From contig CAWBVG010000031.1 of the NCBI GenBank assembly GCA_963792175.1, positions 1 through 64,000 of the forward strand: a stretch of 64,000 nucleotides of DNA. The letters run 5' to 3'. Source of the DNA: CAWBVG01 sp963792175. Lineage in GTDB: Bacteria; Acidobacteriota; Vicinamibacteria; Vicinamibacterales; CAVVIG01. Below, piece by piece: positions 56,564-64,000 of the stretch; within the stretch, counting starts at the first letter, position 1, and the number at the start of each line of letters is the position of its first letter. Below the pieces are notes generated by a model. It saw nothing but the letters and a program-made list of their open reading frames with translations, was not told the DNA's origin and did no database searches. A program made the position numbers and the translations under genes.

Positions 56564-57072
56564 ATCTTCAGGACCTCAGGACGATGCTCGACTACCACTA
56601 CTGGGCGCGCGATCGGCTGCTCGACGCGCTCGAGCCGCTGACCGCCGATCAGTTCAACCGCGATCTCGGCAGCAGCTTCAAGTCGATTCGCGAAACGGTC
56701 GCTCATACCTACGCCGCCGAATGGGCGTGGCACTCGCGGTGGCGGGGCGAGTCGCCGACGGCGCTGCTGCCCAGCGAGGCGTTTCCGGACGTCGCGGCGC
56801 ATCCGCCGCGCCTGGTCCGACCAGGAGCAGACACGTGCGCGCGTTTCTCGACGAGCTCGGCGAGGAGGGCCTGACGCCGCGTCTGCGAGTACAAGCTGCT
56901 CAGCGGCCAGCCGGGGGCGTCGCCGTTCTGGCAGATGTTCCAGCACGTCGTCAACCACGCCAGCTACCATCGCGGTCAGGTGACGACGATGCTGCGGCAG
57001 CTTGGCGCGAAGCCCGCGAAGTCGATGGATATGATTGCGTATTACAGAAGCGTCGTAGGGGCTAGGGGCTAG
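56560..57072 (+). CDS. DinB family protein (metal-binding four-helix bundle), one frameshift
   Basis: MNLQDLRTMLDYHYWARDRL begins the DinB fold; metal ligands are the His in SIRETVAHTYAAEWAWHSRW and the later His pair in FQHVVNHASYHRGQVTTMLR. The frameshift lies near 56820. About 170 residues is normal. Family members are bacillithiol- or mycothiol-dependent transferases or have no known role; here it is unassigned. It is coupled to the cyclophilin gene by ATGA overlap. Its last codons (VGARG and stop) are a GGGGCTAG array word. Confidence 0.78.
57055..57072. repeat. GGGGCTAG array at the DinB stop
   Basis: TAGGGGCTAGGGGCTAG encodes the last residues and the stop codon of the DinB gene. It is the shortest array in the set and shows the same word as lysC, the response regulator and the HlyD-type gene. 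Confidence 0.7.
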
Positions 57073-57113
57073 CGACGACCAGGGACTGACCAAGGGAGCA
57101 GTTGCCATGCGTC

Positions 57114-59435
57114 ATGAATCTGGTTCGTCGTCTTGCCTTCGCCGTGGCGGCGTTGACGATGCCTCGTGGTCCGTGCGTCCGGCGGCGGCACCGCGCCGCG
57201 CCGACGATCGAGCAGTTCCTGGTGCCCGGCTATCCCGACCGAGATGGTCGTCGGCGAGGAAGGCCGATCGCATCGCGTGGACGGCGTACGAGCACGGGCT
57301 GCGCAACGTCTACACCGCCGCCGCGCCGGAGTTCCACCGCTGCGCGCTGACGAACGTCGACGAAAGACGATGGCGTCGAGCTGAGCGACCTCGAGTATCT
57401 CCGACGATGGGGCGATGGTGGTGTTCGTGCGCGGCACGCCGCCGAATCGCGAGGGCTGGGTGGCGAATCCGACCGCGAATCCCGCGGGCGCGACGCGGAC
57501 GATCTGGGCCGCGCGCACCGCGGGCGGCGCGCGCGTGGAAGCTCGGCGAAGGCACGACGCCGGCGCTGTCGCCGGACGGCAGACGGTCGCGTACGCGAAG
57601 GACGGGCAGATTCTATCTCGTATCGTCGTAGCGCGGCCGGACGGCCGGCCGCAGCCGAGCGCCGATCGAGGCGGGCCTGGCCTGCGCCGAACGCATCCAC
57701 GCCCTGGATCAAAGCCTGGGGCACCAACAGCAACGCCGATATGGTCGCCCGACGGATCGAAGCTCGCCTTCGTCAGCAACCGCGTCGATCATTCGCTCAT
57801 CGGCGTCTACGACGTGCGCACGCGCACGGTGACGTTTCTGTCGCCGAGCGTCGATCACGACACGAGTCCCACGTGGTCGCCCGACGGCAAGCGCGTCGCC
57901 TTCATCCGCCGGCCGGGCACGCCGTTCGGCCAGCAGGCGCATCAGGGACCGGCAGCATCGGCAATCCCGACGGCCCGGCCTACAACCCGCTGACCGCGAC
58001 TGCGCGGCGGGCAGGCGGGCGGCGGCAGGGCGGACGCGGCGGACGCGGGCCGCGGCGACGGCGAGCCGTCGACGCGATCGCGGCCGGGTCTGATGACCTC
58101 GGCGTTCACCGGCGGCTACACGCTCTCGTTCTGGGTCGCCGACGTGGCGACCGGCGAAGGCAAGGAGTTCTGGCACAACGCGAAAGACGACAAGGACTTC
58201 AACGCGATCAACGCCATTCAATGGGCCGGCGCCGATCACGTGATCTTCGAAGCCGAGCCGCAGGAGTGGATGCGCTGGTATTCGGTGCAGCGTGACGAAC
58301 AGCGCAGCCGGCGCGCCGACGATGCTGACGCCCGGCGAAGGCGCGGTCGAGCAGACGTCGTTGTCGGCCGACGGCACGTATCCTGTTCTACGCGACCAAC
58401 GCCGGCGACATCGAGCGGCGTCACATGTGGAAGGTGCCGACCGCCGGCGGCACGGCGGAGCAGCTGACGAAGGGCGAGACGATCGAAACGTATCCGGCGG
58501 CGCTGCGCGTCAGGGCAGCAGGTCGCGGTGCTCGGGCGGCGACGCGAAGCGTCCGTTCGGCGTCGGACTCGTGCCGGCGGCCGGCGGCGCGGCGAAGTAC
58601 ATCTATCCGTCGCTCGGCGCAGGTTTCCCGATCGACGCCGAGGTCGCGCCGCAACTCGTGCTGACGAAGGCGCCGGACGGCACTCGAGATCCACAACCAG
58701 ATGTTCCTGCCGAAGGATCTGAAGCCCGGCGAGAAGCGGCCGGCGATCGTGTTCGTGCACGGCGGGCCCGTGCGCCAGATGCTGCTCGGCTACCACTACA
58801 TGCACTTCTACCACGTCGCCTACGCCGTCAATCAGTGGCTCGCGAGCCGCGGCTACGTCGTGATGTCGGTCAACTATCGCAGCGGCATCGGCTACGGCAA
58901 GTCGTTCCGCACGGCGCCGAACACCGGCGGACGCGGCAACGCGGAGTACCAGGACGTGCTCGCCGGCGGCAAGTACCTGCAGACGCGACCCGACGTCGAT
59001 CCGAATCGCGTCGGCATCTGGGGCCTCTCGTACGGCGGCGTCCTCACGGCGCAGGCGCTCGCGCGCAACTCGGACGTCTTCAAGGTCGGCGTCGATCTGG
59101 CCGGCGTGCACCTGTGGGGCAGCTCGCTCGATCCCGAGAACGTGTCCTACAAGGCGTCGGCGATTTCGGCGATCGACACCTGGAAGTCGCCGGTGCTGCT
59201 CGTGCACGGAGACGACGATCGCAACGTCCAGTTCTCGCAGACGACCGGCCTCGTGCAGCTGCTGCGCGCGCACAACGTCTACCACGAGCTGATCGTCTTC
59301 ACCGACGACACGCACGAGCCGCTGCTGCACAAGCGCTATCTCTACGCGTTCAACCGGCTCGAGGAATTCATCGGCCGCTTCCTGAAGGGCGCGCCGCCGC
59401 GCGCACCGCCGGTCAACGCGCCGCGCCGAGCGTAG
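57114..59435 (+). CDS. S9 family prolyl oligopeptidase-like peptidase, many frameshifts
   Basis: The ATG at 57114 follows AAGGGAG, with a signal peptide. An N-terminal beta-propeller with PD40-like blades (APTATPIWSPDGSKLAFVSN, TSPTWSPDGKRVAFIRRPG, TSLSADGTYLFYAT) spans about residues 30-500. The catalytic alpha/beta-hydrolase domain is intact: HGGPVRQMLLGYHYMHFYHV, GIWGLSYGGVLTAQALARNS (nucleophile Ser), LLVHGDDDRNVQFSQTTGLV (Asp) and DTHEPLLHKRYLY (His). About 770 residues. It degrades peptides outside the inner membrane. The propeller part has eight or more frameshifts while the catalytic domain has none from 58701 on. Confidence 0.85.
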
Positions 59436-59443
59436 CGGCGGGA

Positions 59444-59791
59444 TTGCGCGCGTTCTGGCTGACGCTGTTCGCGATTGGCGCGGCCGTGGTGCTGGCGTTC
59501 GGATGGCAGGACGGCGAGCCGTGGACGGCGGCGGCCTTCGTCGCCTTCTTCGTGTCGCGCGTCTGGCGCGGTCGGTGATCAAGCGGCCGCTGTTCGCGGC
59601 GCTGCACCGACGACGATCGCGGTCGGCCGCGCCGACCGCTTCATCATGGTGACCGCCGGCGGCTGGCTGGTCGCCGGGCGTGCTCGCGGGCGTGGCGGCG
59701 CGTGACGGGCGAAGGGCAGGAGTGGCTCTACGTCGCGCCGTGCTTCCTGCTGATGGGCGCGCTGCAGCTGCGTACATCCGTGCTAGACTGA
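59444..59791 (+). CDS. Small hypothetical membrane protein, frameshifted
   Basis: A TTG start at 59444 gives RAFWLTLFAIGAAVVLAFGW, a clear membrane segment, then TAAAFVAFFVSRVW, a second one. After frameshifts near 59575 and 59680 the sequence continues FIMVTAGGWLVAG and WLYVAPCFLLMGALQLRTSV. It is about 115 residues with three or four membrane segments. No family is recognised. It follows the S9 peptidase by eight bases, so it may be in the same operon. Confidence 0.45.
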
Positions 59792-59815
59792 GATCAGGCG
59801 ACTTAGGCAGACTAC

Positions 59816-61258
59816 TCAGCGTAACTCGGCTGAATCCGCAATCCCTGACTCCGGCTTAACTCCTAATCCGATCCAGCGGTCCATCTCGAGGACCGTCCGC
59901 AGCAGGACGTCGGCGCCGCGGGCGCAGTCCTCCCAGCGCGTCAGCTCCTTCGGCGAGTGGCTGACGCCGCCGACGCTCGGCACGAAGATCATGCCCATCG
60001 GGCCGAGCCGCGCCATCATCTGCGCGTCGTGGCCGGCGCCGCTCGGCAGCCGCGACGTGCCGCAGGCCGAGCGACTGCCGCGGCCCGTTCGATCGCGCGC
60101 CTGCACCTCCGGCGTCGCACGCCGCCGGCGCGCGCGCGCGAGCTCTGCGTGAACTCGATCGTCGGTCCGCGTCGTCGACCGCGATCTCGCGCGCCCGCGC
60201 GCGGATGTCGTCCATCATCGCGACGAGCTTCTGGCGGCGATCAGATCGCGCAGCTCGATCGAGAGGCGCGCCAGGCCGGGAATGACGTTGGGCGAGTTCG
60301 GCGTCACCTCGATGTGGCCGACCGTGCCGACCTGCCGGCCGGGCAGGCGGGTGACCGCGTCGCGCACCGCGACCGTCAGGTGCGCGGCCGCGAGCAGCGC
60401 GTCGTGCCGCTCGGCAATCGGCGTCGTGCCGGCGTGGTTGGCGACGCCGGTGACGATCGCCTCGTAGCGGTCGATCGCGACGATGCCCTCGACGACGCCG
60501 ACCGGGACGCCGGCGCGCTCGAGCGTGCCGCCCTGCTCGATGTGCAGCTCGAGGTAGCAGTGATGCGACGCCCTTCGGCCGCCGCGCCTCGAGGATGCGA
60601 TCCGGGTCGCCGCCGATCTGCCGGATCGCGTCGCCGCGGCGCATGCCGTTCCAGACCTCGTCCATGTCCGCCGGCGTGACGTCGCCGGCGACGATGCGGC
60701 TGCAGGCGAGGCCGCGGCCGAACGCGAAGCTCTCTTCGTGCGCCCAGACCACCATCTCGAGCGGATGCCGCGTGCGGACGTCCGCCGCGTGCGAGCGCTT
60801 CGAGGGCGCCGAGCGCCGAGAGCGAGCCGAGGTCGCCGTCGAAGTTGCCGCCGTTCGGCACCGAGTCGATGTGCGAGCCGAACAGGATCGGCGGCAGCGC
60901 GGCTGCGGTGCCGTCGCGGCGGGCGAAGATGTTGCCGGCCGGATCGATGCGCGGCTGCAGGCCCGGCGGCGCGCATCTGGCCCATGACGTAGCGCGCGGC
61001 CCGCGACGTCGGCGTCGGAGTAGGCGATGCGGCTGACGCCGTCGGCAAACGTGCCGCCGGCCGGACGTCCGAACGTGCTCAGTGCCTCGATGCGCTCGCG
61101 GAGCGCGCGGGCGTCGACGCGAGGATCCGGGGCGGTGGGGCAGGCTGCGCAGGCGGGCGCAGGTCAGGCGGGCGGAGCTGCCGGTAAGGCGGCGCAGGCC
61201 GGCCGCGCCCATCATGCCGCCGAGGAACGCGCGCCTGGAGATCAGGCTGTTCGCTCAC
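59816..61258 (-). CDS. M20-family amidase (hydantoinase/carbamoylase type) with Tat signal, many frameshifts
   Basis: With one extra base removed near 61248, the GTG at 61258 reads SEQLISRRAFLGGMMGAAGL, a Tat signal (S-R-R-x-F-L). The body has EMVVWAHEESFAFGRGLACS (Glu ligand/base), HCYLELHIEQGGTLERAGVP, IVTGVANHAGTTPIAERHDA (His ligand; dimerisation part), EVTPNSPNVIPGLARLSIEL and near the end MGMIFVPSVGGVSHSPKELT with the last His. This is the N-carbamoyl-amino-acid hydrolase / allantoate amidohydrolase family. About 470 residues. Substrate is unknown. Several frameshifts occur. It overlaps the cyanophycinase gene end, consistent with an operon. Confidence 0.75.
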
Positions 61259-62027
61259 TTTCGGCTTGCCGATGCGTTCGAGCTTGGTGAGGTCGTACTT
61301 CTCGCCGGGGCCCATGAAGAAGTATCTTCTTGCCGTTGCGCTCCTGCGCGCCTTTCACGATGCGGCCGTCGTGGATCGCGACCTTGCTGGCGCCGACGAC
61401 CTCGAACTGCTGGCCCTGGACGATGATCGCCGTGCTCTCGTCGAGGCCGATGCCGAGCACCTCCGGGTGCTTCGCGACCACTTCCTCGAGATCGTCCTGG
61501 CGGTTGCGCGTCAGCATGTGCTGATCGATCGCGACGCCCTTGATCAGCCCGAAGCCTTCCTCGTAGCCCGGCGCCATCATGATGAAGTTGTTCTCGCGCG
61601 CGCCGCGGACCATGTACGACGAGAGGATCGACGCGCCGGCCGACGAGCCGGCGACGACGCCGCCGCGCTCGAGCACGTTCTCGATTTCGCGCTGGGTGCG
61701 GGTGTGCGCGTACGAGTCGACGAGCCGCCATTGCCGGCCGCCGACGAACCAGACCAGCCTCGCGTTGGTGATCGGCTTGACGAACGCCTCGGAATCGGCG
61801 ACCTGCCGATCCTTCGTGTGAAGCAGCGTGATGTTCGTCGCGCCGAACGTCTTGAACATCTTCAGCCCGGACCAGTCGGCCGGATAGTCCTCGGCGCCGC
61901 TGGCGGTGGGAATCACGACCAGCGGCGCGTCCTTGCCGCCGGCGAGGTCGAACATCCGCGTGAGGATGTCGGTGCCGACTTTGCCGCCGCCGACGATGAC
62001 GAGCGCCCCGTGCGCAGGCCCCTTCAC
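61255..62027 (-). CDS. cphB: Cyanophycinase (S51-type serine peptidase)
   Basis: GPAHGALVIVGGGKVGTDIL begins the fold at the GTG 62027. LVVIPTASGAEDYPADWSGL, TLLHTKDRQVADSEAFVKPI and VGSSAGASILSSYMVRGARE-like GGVVAGSSAGASILSSYM (nucleophile Ser in G-S-S-A-G-A) mark the S51 family. VAIDQHMLTRNRQDDLEEVV and GIGLDESTAIIVQGQQFEVV follow, ending FMGPGEKYDLTKLERIGK after a shift near 61310. Upstream in-frame residues (LPALPALPAPSVLAAG) suggest an export signal written partly in repeat DNA. It cuts beta-Asp-Arg cyanophycin or related isoaspartyl peptides, here probably outside the inner membrane. Confidence 0.85.
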
Positions 62028-62039
62028 GACCGGCCCCGC

Positions 62040-62270
62040 GGCGAGGACGGAAGGGGCAGGAAGGGCAGGAAGGGCGGGAAGGGCAGGAAGGCGGGAACGA
62101 CAACAGCACGATCAGCGGTGAGTGCCTTTCCCGTCCAGCCCATCCTGCCCATCCCACCTTCGCGCTCCGCGCGTCCACCTACGCGCAGAGCGCTTCCACC
62201 TACGCGCAAGGCGCTTCGGCGGACAAGTCGGCGGACAAGTCGGTGGCCAATCCCGCCCGTCCAGCGCAAG
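62040..62270. repeat. GGGCAGGAA array plus GCTTCGGCGG-type units upstream of cyanophycinase
   Basis: 62046-62100 repeats GGGCAGGAA and GGGCGGGAA; 62129-62155 answers with CCCGTCCAGCCCATCCTGCC words. 62160-62245 then holds near copies of TTCGCGCTCCGCGCG, CCACCTACGCGCA, GCGCTTCGGCGGACAAGTC and CGGCGGACAAGTC. The first block supplies part of the cyanophycinase export signal. No separate gene is supported. Confidence 0.7.
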
Positions 62271-63224
62271 CTACTCTTCATCTGGCGCTCCACCGCCCGA
62301 CTTGGCGACGTCTTCCTGTTTTATGCGATCGACGTTGAACTTCTGCGCGCTGGCGATGATCTTGTCGAGCGCCTCGTCGAAGTCGAACGAGGTCGCCTTC
62401 GAGAAGCGCGTGTAGTTCACGCGCGAGACGACGAACGGTTTGAGATAGGGACTCGTGAGCCCTTTCGCTTTCAGCTTCTCGACCGCAGCGCTGACCGCAT
62501 CGTCCAGCTTCAGGATCTTCTTGCCGCGGCGCTCGCGTTCCTTCACCGCCTTGGCGATCGGTTCCTCGAGGAAGGCATCGACGCGGCGCAGGATCGACTG
62601 ATAGGCGCCGCCGCTCAGCCGCGGCCGCTCCTCGTAGCAGATGCCGAGCGTCAGGAAGGCCGGCTGCTCGAATTCGAAGGCGAACGTCTCCTCCGCGTCG
62701 TTGCCGCGCTGCTTCGCGAGCGCGCGCGCCATGCGAATCGTTTCCAGCGACTTCTCGCGGAGGTTGTGCGCCTTTTCGGTGTTGAGCGCGAGGATCTTGA
62801 ACGCCACCGCGGGATCGGGCACCAGCAGGGCGATGACGGTTTTCACGCCCAGCTTCTTGAGCGCCTGGAGCCGATGGTTGCCGTTCGGCGTGAAGTACTG
62901 CCCGTCGTCGCGCACCGCGACGATCGGATCGAGAAAGCGCCCGATCTTTTCGATGACGCCCATCAGGCGCTTGACGTGCGCGTCCGAGGGATCGCGCTGA
63001 TACGGCGTCGGCTCGACGCGGTCCACCGGCAGCCCGACGATCAGCAGCGGGGTTCCACCGAATGGGTCGCTGTAGCGCCCAAGTACGACCCCTCCGTCCG
63101 CTTCGACGCGTTCGGCCATCCGGTCGATCTCGACGCCGGAGGCTTCGCGCACCTCGGCCGGCGTGAGGCCGACCGACGCCGGGGCCGCTTTCTTCCGTCG
63201 AACGGCCTTTTTCTTCGCAGCCAT
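62271..63224 (-). CDS. Stand-alone ParB-like N-terminal domain protein
   Basis: An intact 317-residue protein. It has a Lys/Arg-rich N-terminus (MAAKKKAVRRKKAAPASVGL). The ParB/Srx domain covers residues 75-165: GTPLLIVGLPVDRVEPTPYQ, RFLDPIVAVRDDGQYFTPNG, then NHRLQALKKLGVKTVIALLV, where GNHR is the G-x-x-R nucleotide motif. A long helical C-terminal half (KAVKERERRGKKILKLDDAV, TSFDFDEALDKIIASAQKFN) has no known domain. It is not adjacent to parA and lacks an obvious HTH, so it is unlikely to partition chromosomes. Related stand-alone genes are seen in Acidobacteriota. Function is unknown. Confidence 0.75.
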   Translation of the reverse strand: MAAKKKAVRRKKAAPASVGLTPAEVREASGVEIDRMAERVEADGGVVLGRYSDPFGGTPLLIVGLPVDRVEPTPYQRDPSDAHVKRLMGVIEKIGRFLDPIVAVRDDGQYFTPNGNHRLQALKKLGVKTVIALLVPDPAVAFKILALNTEKAHNLREKSLETIRMARALAKQRGNDAEETFAFEFEQPAFLTLGICYEERPRLSGGAYQSILRRVDAFLEEPIAKAVKERERRGKKILKLDDAVSAAVEKLKAKGLTSPYLKPFVVSRVNYTRFSKATSFDFDEALDKIIASAQKFNVDRIKQEDVAKSGGGAPDEE

Positions 63225-63240
63225 GTCCGCCGAATGATAT

Positions 63241-63480
63241 CCGCCTTCGCGCCCCGCTTCGAAGCGCTTCGGCGGGACAAGCCCGCCTTCGCGCCGCCGA
63301 GGCTTCGGCGGGAAGCCTGCCTCGCCGCAGCTTCGGAGCTGCGGCAGGCCCGCCTTCGCGTCGCCCGGACAGCCTGCCTCGCCGAGCTCGGGGAGCCACG
63401 CCCGCCTTGGCGCATCGACAGCCGAGGTTTCGGGGACTGTCACCTCCGAGCTAAGGCGGGCGGCGCAGCAATTGCAAACC
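63241..63480. repeat. Dense GC-rich CCCGCCTTCGC / GCTTCGGCGG element
   Basis: Near copies of CCGCCTTCGCG, GCTTCGGCGGG, AAGCCTGCCTCGCCG and CTTCGGAGCTGCGGCAGG fill 240 bases between divergent ParB-like and SYLF genes. Several are inverted and could fold (GCAGCTTCGGAGCTGC). It resembles the block at 62160-62245. No gene or promoter is seen inside. Confidence 0.75.
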
Positions 63481-63501
63481 GACCGACCGAGGCAGGTGGA
63501 T

Positions 63502-64000
63502 ATGGGGAAACAGGTCTGTGCGTTGGCTTTCGTGCTTGCTGCCGCGGGCAACGCCCACGCGGCGATTGGTTCATCGGAAGCGGCCCGACTGGCCGCCGCC
63601 GCGCAAGTGGTCAGTGACATCAAGACGGACGTCCCGGCGGATATCTGGTCGAAAGCACGATGTGTGGTCGTGATGCCGGACGTGAAGAAGGCGGCGTTCA
63701 TTTTCGGCGGCGAATACGGCAAGGGCACTATGAGCTGCCGGTCCGCGGAACGCTGGAGCCCGCCGGTTTTCATGCAGCTGGCCAAGGGCAGCTGGGGATT
63801 TCAGGCCGGCGCCGAAGAGGTCGACCTGGTGCTGCTCGTCATGAACGAGCAAGGCGTGCAGAAGCTGCTGCAGAACAAAGTGACGCTCGGCGCGGATGCG
63901 TCGATCGCGGCCGGACCGCTTGGCCGCCAGGGTAGCGTCGCGACGGACGCGGCATTGACTGCCGAGATCCTCGCGTACTCGCGCGCGAAGGGACTCTTCG
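63502..64000 (+). CDS. SYLF-domain lipid-binding protein (YSC84-like), cut by the window end
   Basis: An ATG at 63502 with signal peptide (MGKQVCALAFVLAAAGNAHA). The SYLF domain follows: SDIKTDVPADIWSKARCVVV, VKKAAFIFGGEYGKGTMSCR, LAKGSWGFQAGAEEVDLVLL and LQNKVTLGADASIAAGPLGR. The last visible part is TAEILAYSRAKGLF. The family is exported in bacteria and binds phosphoinositides or lipids in eukaryotes; the bacterial role is unknown. The stop lies outside the window. Confidence 0.88.
   Translation, partial: MGKQVCALAFVLAAAGNAHAAIGSSEAARLAAAAQVVSDIKTDVPADIWSKARCVVVMPDVKKAAFIFGGEYGKGTMSCRSAERWSPPVFMQLAKGSWGFQAGAEEVDLVLLVMNEQGVQKLLQNKVTLGADASIAAGPLGRQGSVATDAALTAEILAYSRAKGLF

Noticed and set aside
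62271..63224. Chromosome partitioning ParB
   Set aside because: There is no adjacent parA, no rRNA-methyltransferase rsmG neighbour, no clear HTH, and the G-x-x-R motif is divergent.

Overview
The window looks like a soil-type metagenome contig from high-GC bacteria, and it is probably a chimera of two organisms. Positions 1 to about 8,680 read as an actinobacterium, perhaps Thermoleophilia-like: a secreted HNH/Excalibur nuclease, an adenylate cyclase of the zinc-ribbon/AAA type, a flippase, a sulfotransferase, and tRNA-derived repeats. From about 8,690 to the end the genes are typical of Acidobacteriota, most like Vicinamibacteria: an orphan ADOP permease, two TonB receptors with carboxypeptidase-like N-termini, a PEP-CTERM protein, a BNR/sortilin propeller protein and a sulfatase-TPR fusion. 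The switch is inside an alpha-galactosidase gene that runs into a hydrogenase-type small subunit gene. The lineage calls are inference from gene content.

Layout. 0.1-4.4 kb: broken nuclease, cyclase with an internal deletion, GNAT and ParB-like genes, the last two bracketed by two 40-bp tRNA 3'-end copies. 4.8-8.7 kb: flippase, sulfotransferase, small fragments and the hydrogenase small subunit. 8.7-20.5 kb: mostly minus-strand housekeeping genes (alpha-galactosidase, enoyl-reductase-like protein, pepT, lysC, xth, fdxA, PEP-CTERM protein, GNAT, trxC, mltB), with a plus-strand chlorite-dismutase family gene. 20.7-26 kb: AI-2E family exporter and a TolC/EmrA/EmrB-type tripartite efflux operon. 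26.2-36.2 kb: DUF5916 barrel protein, a palindrome-controlled operon (HTH-like protein plus isoaspartyl methyltransferase), old yellow enzyme, two-component system, DegP-like protease and an AI-2E remnant. 36.2-47.6 kb: SDR, proline dehydrogenase, ADOP permease, BNR protein, rsgA and sulfatase-TPR. 47.8-55.8 kb: two TonB receptors around a TPR protein and a conserved exported protein. 55.9-64 kb: cyclophilin, DinB, S9 peptidase, M20 amidase, cyanophycinase, ParB-like protein and a SYLF protein cut by the window end.

Two global properties matter to a user. First, many genes carry single-base frameshifts, clustered at 0-3, 16-17.4, 26.2-28.6, 49-55 and 56-61 kb, and several genes lack internal or terminal blocks. 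This points to consensus error and misjoins more than to real decay. Second, from 12 kb onward, intergenic spaces carry arrays of short repeated words (for example CACGAAG, GGGGCTAG, GGGATTA, GTCAGTC, GGTGCCA), often followed by their reverse complement. They sit on, or within a few bases of, the stop codons of at least fourteen genes. These 3'-end arrays are the most interesting unexplained structure here.
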